NCBI RefSeq assembly: GCF_030247655.1
Contig: NZ_JAOTRZ010000006.1
Coordinates: 1-41,949, forward strand
Direction: 5' to 3'
DNA: 41,949 nucleotides
Source of the DNA: Trichlorobacter sp.
GTDB lineage: Bacteria; Desulfobacterota; Desulfuromonadia; Geobacterales; Pseudopelobacteraceae
The notes beneath the pieces were generated by a model, which was not told the origin of the DNA, did no database searches, and saw nothing but the letters and a program-made list of their open reading frames with translations. A program made the translations under genes and the position numbers. Positions 1 through 13,463 of this stretch are shown here, in pieces (position 1 is the stretch's first letter; each line of letters begins with the position of its first letter).

Positions 1-888
1 CTGTTGGCGAGGGCCCGAATCTTCACCATTGGCTGACGATTCATTTGCAGGTGATGCGATTACAGGTTTTTGGGGCTGTTCAATGATCGTTTTAGTTTGG
101 GATGTTGTGGTTACACCGGCAGCATTGGTCCTGTTGGTTACGGAGGCGGTTTCTACTTTGCCGGACTGTGTTTCTGGTTTGCCGATCATTCCTTGCAGGG
201 ACTTTTCCAGGGATTCCCAGAAGTCAAATGCCTTGGTATCGCTTTTGGTTGTCTGGGTGATCGTTCCTTTGATATTTGAAGAACCGCCGCCTGAACCGCC
301 AGCAGATAGTGCTGCACCGCTACCTAGAATATCGCCGCCCACTTCAACGTTAAAACCTTGCACCATGGCCGGGTGCCCCAGTTCAAACGACTTGGTTCCG
401 GTTGCATCTACCGTGATAGTGTTGTCTTTGATCGTGTAATAGTAGTCTGCCGAGTTTAGCAGGATTGCCAGGGCATCATCAGCAGTAACTTTCTTGAGTG
501 TAAGGGTGACGGGACGGTCCTGATGCACGCCGTCGTTAATAATCAGGTTCAGTCCGGCAGCATCGGCAATGACATGCAGGATATCTCCCAATGCGCTGTT
601 CCGGGCCTGAATGTTAACCAAACGGGATTTAGCCGGGGATACATCGTCACTTACCGGCTGGTAATCTGGTGTCTTGATTGGAGTCAGTGCTTGCTGGCTC
701 TGAAGTTCCCTGATGTTTTGCTGAATAAACGGATCATGCTTACCCGCAGGGGCAGACAGGGTCGTGTCAAGGGCAGAACGCGCTGGTGTGGCCTGTTTGA
801 TGCTACTGGATGCACAGCCGGTTAGTAGTGCCAGGGTAACCAACAGTGCTAACCGTGCAATCGAGGATGCTATTCCATGCTGAGCCAT
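1..888 (-). CDS. mshL: MSHA pilus secretin MshL, N-terminal part (cut by window edge)
   Basis: This is the N-terminal 296 codons of an outer-membrane secretin; the reading frame is open to base 1. The ATG at 888 follows an AGGA ribosome site. A lipoprotein-type signal ends in LLTGC. Next comes a secretin/TonB short N-terminal-like region (LVNIQARNSALGDIL, then DRPVTLTLKKV, about residues 85-140), a Gly/Ser-rich stretch (GGSGGGSS), and then DFWESLEKSLQGMIG, which I recognise as typical of MshL rather than GspD or PilQ. In the family this protein forms the outer-membrane pore for the MSHA type IV pilus. It overlaps mshK by 19 bases and is the last visible gene of an mshI-J-K-L order. The pore domain lies outside the window, so PilQ/GspD is the alternative, though less likely. 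Confidence 0.85.
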   Translation of the reverse strand, partial: MAQHGIASSIARLALLVTLALLTGCASSSIKQATPARSALDTTLSAPAGKHDPFIQQNIRELQSQQALTPIKTPDYQPVSDDVSPAKSRLVNIQARNSALGDILHVIADAAGLNLIINDGVHQDRPVTLTLKKVTADDALAILLNSADYYYTIKDNTITVDATGTKSFELGHPAMVQGFNVEVGGDILGSGAALSAGGSGGGSSNIKGTITQTTKSDTKAFDFWESLEKSLQGMIGKPETQSGKVETASVTNRTNAAGVTTTSQTKTIIEQPQKPVIASPANESSANGEDSGPRQQ

Positions 889-1337
889 TGTGTTCCTATC
901 CTGCCTGTTAACTGTACCCGCTTTTGTTCGATTTTCGAGACTTTCCATCCGTTAAAACTATTCCCCTGTCGTAGCAGACGCCCATCCAGAATGGCAGTAT
1001 CCTTCTTAGGATTTCCTTCGTACAGAATAAACGTCAGTTGGGGGAGCTGTGCCGGGTCTGTACCTGCTTGTTTAAGTGCGTGATCTGCCGGGGATGCCGC
1101 TATAGCCTGCCTTTCAATCGTCAGTGCTTTAAGCGCTACCGGGCAGGTGCTGGATGCCTCCCGCCAGATCCGGGGGCTAAGCGTGACTGGTGTTGGAGAA
1201 AAAGTGACTAATGACCGCTCGTCAGGAGTCTGTTTGAGCGGGAATTTGACCGTCAAAAAGATGAGTGCTGGTACAATCAGGGCGGCAAGCGTGCAGCATA
1301 CTGCAATGATAGCCTCTTTTGAGAGTTTGACCATCAT
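870..1337 (-). CDS. mshK: MSHA biogenesis protein MshK-like
   Basis: A 155-residue inner-membrane protein. One transmembrane helix lies at about residues 8-29 (AIIAVCCTLAALIVPALIFL), followed by a periplasmic region. The C-terminal 60 residues carry a small beta domain with the pattern AILDGRLLRQGNSFNGWKV followed by VQLTGRIG, as in MshK/PilP/GspC-type proteins that dock on the secretin. Two ATG codons stand in tandem at 1337 and 1334; the first overlaps the mshJ stop (ATGA), so translational coupling is likely. The 3' end overlaps mshL by 19 bases. The name rests mainly on gene order and this C-terminal pattern; sequence identity in this family is low. Confidence 0.72.
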   Translation of the reverse strand: MMVKLSKEAIIAVCCTLAALIVPALIFLTVKFPLKQTPDERSLVTFSPTPVTLSPRIWREASSTCPVALKALTIERQAIAASPADHALKQAGTDPAQLPQLTFILYEGNPKKDTAILDGRLLRQGNSFNGWKVSKIEQKRVQLTGRIGTQWLSME

Positions 1338-1894
1338 TGGCTGTCTTCCTGTGGCGCCGGCATCTGCACAATCCCCTCCACAACAAGTTTTAAACCTTGC
1401 AGTGTCTCGCTACCGGACTGGTCAACCTGGATGCTGCGAATATTGACAAAGGGAAAGGCCAGCGTTTCCTGGTAGCCAAGCAGGTTGACGATTCTGCTAT
1501 AGGAGCTCACATCCCGCAATGGCAGAGTAGCAGAAAAATCAACAACTATCATGTTTTCTCTATTTTCAATGGCTTTCACCGTCAGTTCAGTTGTCTGTAG
1601 CCGAGACTTCAGGTTATCAATTCTGCTGTAGACCAGCCATTCGGGGGTGCGTGTCCCGTAGGCAGGGGGCAGAAGGGATTTGAAGTCGGCTACTGTCTTG
1701 TCCGTATCTTTTACAGCAAGGCGCATTCTACCCACGTTTTGAAAAATGGTTTTCTGGTTGGTAATCGTGCGTGAGGGCATCTCTTTATAGCGAATAACAC
1801 CACTTAACAGTGATGCTAAGAGCGTAAAACAGGTGAGTATAATCCCTAGTTGGATGAGCTTTCGGCGGGTTTGTCGTTGCATGGCGGCAATCAT
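1334..1894 (-). CDS. mshJ: MSHA biogenesis protein MshJ (PilO-like)
   Basis: A 186-residue bitopic inner-membrane protein with a positively charged N-terminus (QRQTRRK), one transmembrane helix at about 13-33, a short coiled region and a ferredoxin-like periplasmic domain, the PilO/GspM/MshJ architecture. In the family it pairs with the MshI/PilN partner to form the alignment platform linking the cytoplasmic motor to the secretin. The start overlaps the end of the upstream mshI reading frame by ATGA (1891-1894), and its own stop overlaps mshK in the same way, so the operon is tightly coupled. Position between mshI and mshK supports the name. A Met five codons in (residue 5) is a possible alternative start. 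Confidence 0.75.
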   Translation of the reverse strand: MIAAMQRQTRRKLIQLGIILTCFTLLASLLSGVIRYKEMPSRTITNQKTIFQNVGRMRLAVKDTDKTVADFKSLLPPAYGTRTPEWLVYSRIDNLKSRLQTTELTVKAIENRENMIVVDFSATLPLRDVSSYSRIVNLLGYQETLAFPFVNIRSIQVDQSGSETLQGLKLVVEGIVQMPAPQEDSQ

Positions 1895-2871
1895 GGTTTG
1901 TGAGTGGCCTCCACGCTGAATTTGTTGTTTTGGGGGTCAAGGGTACGGTTACCCAGGGTAACCCCTTTGGTGTTGGAAAGCTGGGTGGAAAGCGCCTCAA
2001 GTTGCGATTGCGCACCTGCAAGAGACGGTTTGAGGATTGCACCGGTTAAAGATAGCACGATAGCGTCTTTATCCCTTTTTGCTGTCATGCCACTGATCGT
2101 TACATCCGTGAGAGGTGCAAGGGCAAGCGTGGCCAGTAAGCCGGGGACCGAAGGTTCAGCATGCTGACTGTTGAGTATGCTGATCAACGGCTCAACTGCA
2201 GCTCGCTTTTCCATGGCTTTTTGATGCGTTGTAATGACGTTGTGCAGCAAGGCAGGCGGTTGACGCAGGCTATCCAGATCTGCTTGCATTGCGGTAATTA
2301 AAAATCCTTGTACCAGTAGCAGAAGGATTACGCAGGCTGTCGCAATAATAAAGCCCAAGCTGGTGTTTTTTATCAGGTCCTGTTCCCGCAGGGCGGAGCA
2401 ATAGGCCGCGGGTCGCAGGTTTTGAGATGCAGGCAGAGGATACGTCAGTAATGCCAACTGAGCCGGATATTCGGTGATAATGTTGGCAGGAAAACCTGAG
2501 GCAATAATCGGTTCAAATGCGACAAAGGGAGGCGGTGGATCTTCACTGTTAATAGCTATGGCACCGCCAGGTCTGACCCGTAGCGTTTGAAAACAGTAAT
2601 CGATAGTCATGGTAACGTTCTGACGGTCAAGGGTGTTCCAACCACGGCATTCCGAAGGCACCTGGCGGGTAAACAGTACAGCGCCGTTCTCCAGCACAAG
2701 CAACGTCTTACGCTCTCCTTCATCGTATGCGCAGAGCAATGTTTCGGGTAGATCTGATGGCGTGTTGATAACCAGTCCGGCGAGAGCATGAGGGGTTGCT
2801 GCAATCATCCGTACAGATTTATTATGCCGAATGAATGGCTCAAGCAGCATATCCAGTAATTCATTGGGCAT
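1891..2871 (-). CDS. mshI: MshI distal part (PilM/PilN-like), separated from its N-terminus by an in-frame TAA
   Basis: An open frame of 326 residues. The first 150 continue a PilM/actin-like fold (MPNELLDMLLEPF, then MIAATPHALAGLV). A transmembrane helix follows at about 172-195, then a PilN-like periplasmic tail (ISGMTAKRDKDAIVLSLTG). It is in exactly the same frame as the upstream 96-codon piece at 2932-3222. The 20 sense codons from 2931 to 2872 also read as plausible protein (QVIGDSIQDGRTIRRVACCL), so one TAA at 2932-2934 is the only break. The ATG at 2871 has no good ribosome site, which argues that it is not a natural start. Either mshI is a recent pseudogene or the base at the stop is wrong. 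The 3' end is coupled to mshJ. Confidence 0.7.
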   Translation of the reverse strand: MPNELLDMLLEPFIRHNKSVRMIAATPHALAGLVINTPSDLPETLLCAYDEGERKTLLVLENGAVLFTRQVPSECRGWNTLDRQNVTMTIDYCFQTLRVRPGGAIAINSEDPPPPFVAFEPIIASGFPANIITEYPAQLALLTYPLPASQNLRPAAYCSALREQDLIKNTSLGFIIATACVILLLLVQGFLITAMQADLDSLRQPPALLHNVITTHQKAMEKRAAVEPLISILNSQHAEPSVPGLLATLALAPLTDVTISGMTAKRDKDAIVLSLTGAILKPSLAGAQSQLEALSTQLSNTKGVTLGNRTLDPQNNKFSVEATHKP

Positions 2872-2931
2872 TAAGCAGCAGGCAACTCTGCGGATGGTTC
2901 TGCCATCCTGTATGCTGTCGCCAATTACCTG

Positions 2932-3222
2932 TTAGGCTATGCTGAATGGAGGTAATTCCGGGTGCATCCGTTTGAGTTCTGCATCAACAATGCGAGCAAT
3001 AAGTTTGTCGTCGACAGGGGGGATGGAAATGGTTTCGTACAGTGCGTCGGGCGGGTTGACGGTTAACAGGTAGGCTTTGCTTTGATCTTGAGAAAGAAAT
3101 CCCTCAAGCTCATCGTCGGCTAGCGTCAGAGCTTGTTTACAGATCAAGCTGTCTCGTGTCTTTTGAGCAGTGACGATCCGGATAGCATCGGCGTCGTAGC
3201 TGACGACCGCGAGGAGTGACAT
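2932..3222 (-). CDS. mshI: MshI N-terminal part (PilM-like), ends at a premature TAA
   Basis: A 96-residue open frame that reads as the N-terminal subdomain of a PilM/MshI-type actin-like platform protein (MSLLAVVSYDADAIRIV, then TISIPPVDDKLIARIVDAE). A G-rich ribosome site (GGGGG) lies 5 bases before ATG 3222. It is the first gene of the pilus operon, about 100 bases after the groEL terminator. It stops at TAA 2932-2934 while homology-like sequence continues in the same frame, so this is half of a split gene rather than a complete small protein. A tyrosine codon (TAT/TAC) changed to TAA would explain it. Confidence 0.7.
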   Translation of the reverse strand: MSLLAVVSYDADAIRIVTAQKTRDSLICKQALTLADDELEGFLSQDQSKAYLLTVNPPDALYETISIPPVDDKLIARIVDAELKRMHPELPPFSIA

Positions 3223-3323
3223 TAAGCCCCCATAAACTGAAATTGATTGACTTTTTTACCTTATGCGGGGTGTTTCTGTCTAGATAAAACCACTTATCCG
3301 GGGCCGTGTTTACGAGGTTTAAC

Positions 3324-3354
3324 AAAAAACGGGCAGAGAAACTCTCTGCCCGTT
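3324..3354 (-). terminator. Rho-independent terminator of groESL
   Basis: On the minus strand, 33 bases after the groEL stop, an 11-bp stem (AACGGGCAGAG with its complement around a short loop) is followed at once by a run of six T. This separates groESL from the pilus operon, which reads the same way. The rest of the gap 3223-3387 holds nothing else I can identify. Confidence 0.9.
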
Positions 3355-3387
3355 CTGGTTGCAACAATGACAACTGGGTACGCTGGC

Positions 3388-5037
<1,650 letters not shown>

Positions 5038-5100
5038 CTATTCCTCCAGATTTTAGTTTATTACGAGTGTGTTTTTAGATTCATATTAAAGCGAGGTTTT

Positions 5101-5195
5101 TTCGTTCCGGGTTTGGTTCGTAAGCAACTGCGCGGAGGCGTACTCTATTAGTACGTCGCACAAGCAGTTGTGAAACGAGACGAAGCCGGGGCGGA
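5101..5195. repeat. Imperfect palindrome between groES and groEL
   Basis: The 172-base gap holds a long imperfect inverted repeat. The core arms CAACTG (5125-5130) and CAGTTG (5165-5170) flank GCGTACT and AGTACGTCGC around a short centre. Outer arms (TTCGTTCCGG and a partial complement in CCGGGGCGGAA) extend it to about 95 bases. No T-run follows on either strand at the right place, so it is not a standard terminator. It may be a dispersed REP-like element or an RNA structure tuning GroES:GroEL ratio. I saw no second copy in this window. Confidence 0.55.
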
Positions 5196-5206
5196 AAAAG
5201 ACCGCT

Positions 5207-5497
5207 TTACTTCTCGATAACGGCCAGAACGTCGTCCTCACGCATCATCAGGAACTCATCGCCGTCAACCTTTACTTCAGTACCGGCATATTTGCCGAAC
5301 AGGATTGAATCACCAACTTTTACATCCAGGGGAGCACACTTGCCTTCATCGTTCTTCTTGCCATTGCCCACGGCAACCACTTCACCTTTTTGGGGTTTTT
5401 CCTTGGCGGTGTCGGGGATAAACAGGCCGCCTGCGGTCTTCTCTTCGCCCTCAAGGCGCTTAACGATGATACGGTCATGCAGTGGTCTCAGTTTCAT
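5207..5497 (-). CDS. groS: Co-chaperonin GroES (10 kDa)
   Basis: A 96-residue protein starting [20 protein letters not shown], with the mobile loop that binds GroEL ([12 protein letters not shown]) and the C-terminal strand DDVLAVIEK. It is the heptameric lid of the GroEL chamber. An AAAGGAG site precedes ATG 5497. It is first gene of the groES-groEL operon, under the CIRCE element at 5549-5575. Confidence 0.99.
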   Translation of the reverse strand: MKLRPLHDRIIVKRLEGEEKTAGGLFIPDTAKEKPQKGEVVAVGNGKKNDEGKCAPLDVKVGDSILFGKYAGTEVKVDGDEFLMMREDDVLAVIEK

Positions 5498-5548
5498 TGG
5501 TACTTCTCCTTTCGTTGCTATGGTGTGTGGTGTTGTGTGTTGTGTCTG

Positions 5549-5575
5549 CTAGCACTCTATTGTGGTGAGTGCTAA
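5549..5575 (-). promoter_or_regulatory. CIRCE operator (HrcA binding site)
   Basis: The inverted repeat CTAGCACTC, 9 bases, GAGTGCTAA matches the CIRCE consensus (TTAGCACTC-N9-GAGTGCTAA) at all but one position. It covers the expected transcription start just downstream of the -10 box, as expected for repression of groESL by HrcA. Confidence 0.96.
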
Positions 5576-5583
5576 CGAGAGGG

Positions 5584-5612
5584 AATATAGCGACCGGCTG
5601 GTTAAAAATCAA
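5584..5612 (-). promoter_or_regulatory. Sigma70-type promoter of groESL
   Basis: On the minus strand TTGATT (5612-5607), a 17-base spacer, and TATATT (5589-5584). The start point would fall at about 5577, inside the CIRCE operator. No sigma32-type boxes were recognised. Confidence 0.8.
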
Positions 5613-5646
5613 GGGGCAGTTTGAAATTTTTGCTATAGTGTCGTGA

Positions 5647-9040
<3,394 letters not shown>

Positions 9041-9044
<4 letters not shown>

Positions 9045-9616
9045 TCCGCCAGCTTCTTCAGCAACCAGGCCATGTTGCTGCCCAGATCCCGCATGGTCTT
9101 GATCCCTTCGTCATCGCCATCCACATCACCGATATTCCTGCCCACCCCGATGTTCCAGTAGCTTGAGCTGACGATGATCATCTGACCAATGGTGAAGAAG
9201 TGATTGATGGTGTCAAAGACGTGGATCGCGCCGGCCCGCCGTACCGAAACCACGGCAGCACCAACTTTGCGTTTGTACATGTCTCCATTGGCCCGTGAGA
9301 CCATGCCGCAACGATCAATCAGCGCCTTCGCCTCCGGCGTAATCGCGGCAAAGTAGGTGGGTGAGCCGATAATAATGGCGTCAGCTGCATCCATCTTTTC
9401 TATACACTCATTGGCGCAGTCATCGGTTACGGCGCAGCGACGGTCCTTGCTCGCAAAGCATTTGTAGCAGGCGATACAGCCATGGATCGGTCTGCCGGAC
9501 AGTTGCATCAGCTCTGTCTCGATTCCCTCTTTTACCAGTTCTTCAAAGGCGTAGTTGATCAACTTGGCGGTGTTGCCATCCTTGCGAGCGGAGCCGTTAA
9601 ATGCGATGACCTTCAT
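9041..9616 (-). CDS. Iron-sulfur flavoprotein (NADPH-dependent FMN reductase fold)
   Basis: A 191-residue flavodoxin-like protein starting MKVIAFNGSARKDGNTAKL, the FMN phosphate-binding loop of the family. A compact cysteine cluster C-x2-C-x2-C-x7-C (CIACYKC and then C) is that of iron-sulfur flavoproteins, suggesting a 4Fe-4S cluster next to FMN. GSPTYFAAITPEAKALIDR is the second flavin-contact region. The likely role is electron transfer or reduction of small oxidants; the partner is unknown. GGGGG lies 6 bases before ATG 9616. Its stop codon shares the palindrome CTAG (9041-9044) with the converging cyclase gene. Confidence 0.88.
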
Positions 9617-9637
9617 GTGAAACCCCCAGATGTTTTT

Positions 9638-9844
9638 TAACGCAGAGACGCAGAGATACAGAGAAAAGCATATAAACCCAATTAAACCTAAAAACGGCAG
9701 TTACTCACGCGGCGCGGAGCTCGCGGAGAAAATTAAGTAGTTACCCGAAAACAAGGAACAGCCTTACAGGCGAAACCGTTACATGACGTAACCACACGGT
9801 TCTACTCTTTGCGCCTCTGTGTCTTGCTTTCAAACTTTGCGTTA
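9638..9844. repeat. Element bounded by GCAGAG-type imperfect inverted repeats
   Basis: The 225-base gap after copA holds a left arm TAACGCAGAGACGCAGAG (9638-9655) and a right arm (9805-9844) with CTCTGTGTCTTGC and CTTTGCGTTA, roughly its complement. The ends TAACGCA and TGCGTTA are exact inverted copies. The right arm supplies the copA stop codon. No open reading frame is inside. A related but shorter element occurs at 20320-20400. I infer a MITE-like or palindromic intergenic repeat. Confidence 0.5.
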
Positions 9845-12229
9845 GAGCTTGTGTGCAATCCGTTTCAGCAACAGTGAGTTCAGCACCACCGAGACCGATG
9901 AAAAGGCCATGGCCAGTCCAGCAAACTCTGCCTTCAGGAAGATACCGTAACCTGCAAACAGACCTGCTGCCACCGGGATGCCGGTCACATTGTAAAACAG
10001 CGCCCAGAACAGGTTCTGTTTTACCTTGGCCAAGGTGGCACGACCTACCTTGATGGCTCGTACCACATCCAGCAGGTCATCCTTGATCAACACAATATCG
10101 CCGGTCTCCTTGGCCACATCGGTACCACCGCCAATGGCGATGCCAACATCAGCAGCAGCCAAGGCAGGGGCATCGTTAATGCCGTCACCGGTCATTCCCA
10201 CCACCAGCCCCTTCTGTTGCCATTCTTTAACCAGCTCTTGCTTGCGCCCCGGCAGTACCTGGGCCTCAAAGCTGTCTACGCCAGCCTGGGCAGCAACTGT
10301 CGCAGCTACTGCGGCATGGTCTCCGGTAATCATTACGGTGCGGATACCCAGCTGCCTTAATTCTGCAACAGCCTGGCAGGAGGTTGCCTTAATGGTGTCA
10401 CTGAAGGCGGCAATTCCCACCAAAACCTGATCTGCAGCAACATACATCAGCGAATTGCCCTCTGCTGCCAGCTGTTCAGCTTCCTCTTCAAGGTGGGCGG
10501 TCTTCACCTTTTCTGAATCCATCAGACGCAGGTTGCCAACTGCCAGACGGATGCCGTTGTAGCTGCAGGTGACACCATGTCCTTCTAACTCGTGAAAGTC
10601 CCCCACTTCGCCGGGAACGTAGCCCCGTTCTTTTGCCGCAGCCACGGCAGCTTGAGCCAGGGGGTGGCTGGATGATGCCTCTGCAGCAGCAAGGCATTCA
10701 AGCAGCCGTTGTTCATCAACGCCAGGTGCGGTCACCAGTCTACTCATGGCCAGCTTGCCGCTGGTCAGGGTGCCGGTCTTGTCCAACAGCATGACCTGAA
10801 GTTTGGCGATAGTCTCAAGGGCAGAGCCCTTCTTAACCAGAATGCCACGGGAAAGGGCAACCCCGCTGCCCACCATGATGGCGGTTGGGGTGGCCAGACC
10901 CATGGCGCAGGGGCAGGCTATTACCACCACCGCAACGCCGAACTTGAAGGCCATCAGGAATGGTGCTTTCAGAATCACCAGCCAGACCACAAAGGTGAGC
11001 AGGGCCAGGCCGATCACGGCCGGTACAAACCAGGCCGAGACCGCATCAGCAAAACGCTGGATCGGGGCTTTGTCCCCCTGGGCATCCCGCACCATCCTGA
11101 CGATCTGGGCCAACAGGGTCTCTTCGCCGATCCGGGTCGCCTTGACGATCAGGCGACCGTTTTTGTTGATGGTGGCACCGGTGACTGTATCACCGACCTG
11201 TTTAGACACCGGAAGGGATTCGCCGGTAACCATCGCCTCATCAACACTGGATGCACCTTCCATCACCTGGCCATCCACCGGAATGGTTTCACCGGGGCGG
11301 ACCGCCACCAGATCGCCCACCCGGATCACCGAGGCTGGCACCTCTTTTTCTCCTTCAGCAGTAACCAGTCGGGCCTTGTCTGCCTGCAGGTGCAGCAGTT
11401 TCTTTAACGCCTCACCAGCCTTGCCGCGAGCCCGAGCTTCCAGATATTTACCCAGCCTGATAAAGGTGATCAGCCAGGCCGAGGTCTCAAAAAAGACCTC
11501 ATGACTATCCCCCAGCAGGCCAAAGAAGGCCAGCAGCGAGTAGCCCCAGGCGGCGCTGGTTCCCAAGGCCACCAGTACATCCATGTTGCTGCTCTTGCTC
11601 TTCAGGGCAGACCAGGCGCCACGGTAAAAAGCCAAACCGGCGCTGAACTGGATGATGGTGGCCAGGATCAGGTTCAGCCAGCCCACACTCCGCAGATCAT
11701 GCAGCGTCATGGTGGCCATGATCGGCATAGACAGCGCCAGTGAGAACAGGAACCAGTTGCGCTGAGTAGCCAGTTCTCCTGCTTCTGCCTCTTCACCGGC
11801 TTCTGCCTCGGCTGGCGTGTAACCGGCATCAATCACAATTCTGAAGATTGTACTTTTGTCCAGCAGGGCAGGGTCAAAACGGACAAATCCGCTGGCTGCC
11901 GCCAGGTTAACCACGGCAGTGCTGATTCCCGGCTGCTCTTGTAGAATTTTTTCAAGGCGGGCCACGCAGTTGGCGCAGTGCAGGCCGGTGATGGAGAAGG
12001 TCAGTTCGCCCGGTGGTTCGGGCTTGAGCACGCCGTAGCCCAGCGATTGCACCTTTTCCATGATACTGTCAACGCTGATGGTGTTTTCATCAAACGCAGC
12101 GGTCAACTGGGCAATGGCAAAGTTAACCACGGCTGATTCCACGCCGGGCAGGGCGCTGATCTCCCGTTCAATACGGGCAGCGCAGTTGGCACAGGACATG
12201 CCGGTTATTGGGATTGATAGTTTTTTAAT
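9842..12229 (-). CDS. copA: Copper-translocating P1B-type ATPase CopA (ATT start proposed)
   Basis: A copper-exporting inner-membrane ATPase of 795 residues if started at ATT 12229, or 785 from ATG 12199. It has two N-terminal metal-binding domains (GMSCANC and GLHCANC), transmembrane pairs, VTGES, the CPC membrane metal site, DKTGT with the phosphorylated Asp (residue 483 from ATT), the SSSHPL motif, [12 protein letters not shown] and two C-terminal helices with the Met-Ser pattern of CopA ([13 protein letters not shown]). Starting at ATG removes the first beta strand of the first domain. Upstream, KKLSIPITG reads in frame, and AGGAG sits six bases before ATT 12229, while it is 36 bases from the ATG. 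It follows the UPF0158 gene closely (11 bases). Confidence 0.95.
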   Translation of the reverse strand: MKKLSIPITGMSCANCAARIEREISALPGVESAVVNFAIAQLTAAFDENTISVDSIMEKVQSLGYGVLKPEPPGELTFSITGLHCANCVARLEKILQEQPGISTAVVNLAAASGFVRFDPALLDKSTIFRIVIDAGYTPAEAEAGEEAEAGELATQRNWFLFSLALSMPIMATMTLHDLRSVGWLNLILATIIQFSAGLAFYRGAWSALKSKSSNMDVLVALGTSAAWGYSLLAFFGLLGDSHEVFFETSAWLITFIRLGKYLEARARGKAGEALKKLLHLQADKARLVTAEGEKEVPASVIRVGDLVAVRPGETIPVDGQVMEGASSVDEAMVTGESLPVSKQVGDTVTGATINKNGRLIVKATRIGEETLLAQIVRMVRDAQGDKAPIQRFADAVSAWFVPAVIGLALLTFVVWLVILKAPFLMAFKFGVAVVVIACPCAMGLATPTAIMVGSGVALSRGILVKKGSALETIAKLQVMLLDKTGTLTSGKLAMSRLVTAPGVDEQRLLECLAAAEASSSHPLAQAAVAAAKERGYVPGEVGDFHELEGHGVTCSYNGIRLAVGNLRLMDSEKVKTAHLEEEAEQLAAEGNSLMYVAADQVLVGIAAFSDTIKATSCQAVAELRQLGIRTVMITGDHAAVAATVAAQAGVDSFEAQVLPGRKQELVKEWQQKGLVVGMTGDGINDAPALAAADVGIAIGGGTDVAKETGDIVLIKDDLLDVVRAIKVGRATLAKVKQNLFWALFYNVTGIPVAAGLFAGYGIFLKAEFAGLAMAFSSVSVVLNSLLLKRIAHKL

Positions 12230-12240
12230 GAACCGCTCCT

Positions 12241-12681
12241 TTAGTGGACTGCGTTCAGGGAAGTGCTCAGGGAAAATAGCTCGTTTTCCTCCAGCCAGTG
12301 CTTGACGCGGTTGCTCAGGAAGGTGTCACGCAGTTCTGACAGTTGCAGCTCCTCTTCCGGGAAGAACGACAGAATATCAGCGGTTTTGGCGTAGGGAGGG
12401 TGTCCTGAAAGGGCATGATCCAGCAGGCCGCGTAGTTCCAGGTTGGCCTGCTTTGCAAGAAAACCGTTGATGAGTGTACGTTCTGCAGCTGTATCCAGGG
12501 CGGGGATCTCCAAAAAACGTCCCTGCTGCTGTTCAATCTGGTCCCAGAAATCATCCTCACTGTCTGATCTGACAGAGAAGATCTCACCGGTCATCCGGTC
12601 AAAAAAGTAGACCCGGTCCTGCTCCATATTTGAGAACGCCCTCAGGAGTTCATCCCAGGCGATGGCTACACTGTGTATCAT
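12241..12681 (-). CDS. UPF0158-like conserved protein
   Basis: A 146-residue acidic cytoplasmic protein: [10 protein letters not shown], then a [16 protein letters not shown] strand pair, [16 protein letters not shown], and an aromatic end ([12 protein letters not shown]). This is the pattern of the uncharacterised UPF0158 family as I recall it; the biochemical role is not known. GGGGAG lies 8 bases before ATG 12681. It is followed after 11 bases by copA, so the two are probably cotranscribed. No metal-binding residue cluster was seen, so it is not an obvious copper regulator. Confidence 0.7.
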   Translation of the reverse strand: MIHSVAIAWDELLRAFSNMEQDRVYFFDRMTGEIFSVRSDSEDDFWDQIEQQQGRFLEIPALDTAAERTLINGFLAKQANLELRGLLDHALSGHPPYAKTADILSFFPEEELQLSELRDTFLSNRVKHWLEENELFSLSTSLNAVH

Positions 12682-12708
12682 GAAAAGTACTCCCCGTTCT
12701 TCTAGCTG

Positions 12709-12737
12709 TTGACAGTCGGCCCCGGCAACGGCACAAT
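12709..12737 (+). promoter_or_regulatory. Candidate promoter of the LpxH gene, possibly leaderless
   Basis: A perfect -35 (TTGACA, 12709-12714), a 17-base spacer, and a weak -10 (CACAAT, 12732-12737). The expected start would be about three bases before ATG 12747, and no Shine-Dalgarno is present there. Confidence 0.45.
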
Positions 12738-12746
12738 CTGCCCACT

Positions 12747-13463
12747 ATGCGTACTATCTTTCTTGCCGACGCCCATCTGCATCACCCTGATGATGCCAAC
12801 TACCGTCTGCTGCTGCGTTTCATTCAGTCTCTGCAGGGTACCGCGGACACGCTCTGCATCCTGGGTGATCTGTTTGATTTTCGGGTTGGTCTGCCTGCGC
12901 TGGCTTTTGATGAACAGGAGCCGTTGCTGGAAGTCCTGGAGCAGTTGCATGCAGCCGGTACCCGGCTGATCTGGCTGGAAGGCAATCACGACTTCCAGCT
13001 TGGCGCTGATCTGGCTGCACGGCTGGGGGCCGAGATTCACCCCGGACCGGTGCTGCTTGAGCTACAGGGCAAGCAGGTCTTTCTCTGTCATGGTGATCTG
13101 ATCAACAAGGCTGACTGGCGCTATCGTCTGCTCTATCGAACCCTGCGTAGCCGTGTAACCCTGCAGATCGGTCGTATGCTCCCGGCAAAAGCGGTGCAGG
13201 GGTTGCGCAGCAGGCTGCAGCGTTCCAGCAAGGGGCGCTACAGCGGAAATCGGAAACGCTGGGATTATAGTAGCATGATTCGCAGCTATGCTGCATCAAT
13301 TCGTACAGAAGGGGCTGATGCCCTGGTGCTGGGACATTTCCATCAGCCGTTTATCGACCAACAGCAGGACTTTACCCTGGTTTCCCTGGGTGACTGGATC
13401 TCCCACTACTCCTATGCCGAGCTGCTTGATGGCAGCTTCCGTCTGCTTACTTACCCTGCCTGA
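12747..13463 (+). CDS. lpxH: LpxH-like UDP-2,3-diacylglucosamine pyrophosphatase (calcineurin-type phosphoesterase)
   Basis: A 238-residue metallophosphoesterase with the full set of metal-binding motifs: FLADAHL, LGDLFDF, EGNHDF, CHGDLIN and LGHFHQP. The region after CHGD (YRLLYRTLRSR) is Arg-rich, as in LpxH. In lipid A synthesis LpxH cleaves UDP-2,3-diacylglucosamine to lipid X at the inner membrane; length (240 in E. coli) fits. No ribosome site precedes the ATG, and a promoter lies nine bases upstream of it. The end overlaps the convergent PBP gene by 17 bases. A general phosphoesterase role is possible but less likely. Confidence 0.85.
   Translation: MRTIFLADAHLHHPDDANYRLLLRFIQSLQGTADTLCILGDLFDFRVGLPALAFDEQEPLLEVLEQLHAAGTRLIWLEGNHDFQLGADLAARLGAEIHPGPVLLELQGKQVFLCHGDLINKADWRYRLLYRTLRSRVTLQIGRMLPAKAVQGLRSRLQRSSKGRYSGNRKRWDYSSMIRSYAASIRTEGADALVLGHFHQPFIDQQQDFTLVSLGDWISHYSYAELLDGSFRLLTYPA

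Noticed and set aside
2932..2934. Stop codon recoding (amino acid at TAA) in mshI
   Set aside because: TAA ends normal genes nearby (groES, the regulator at 28895), and no recoding element was recognised; mutation or sequence error is simpler.
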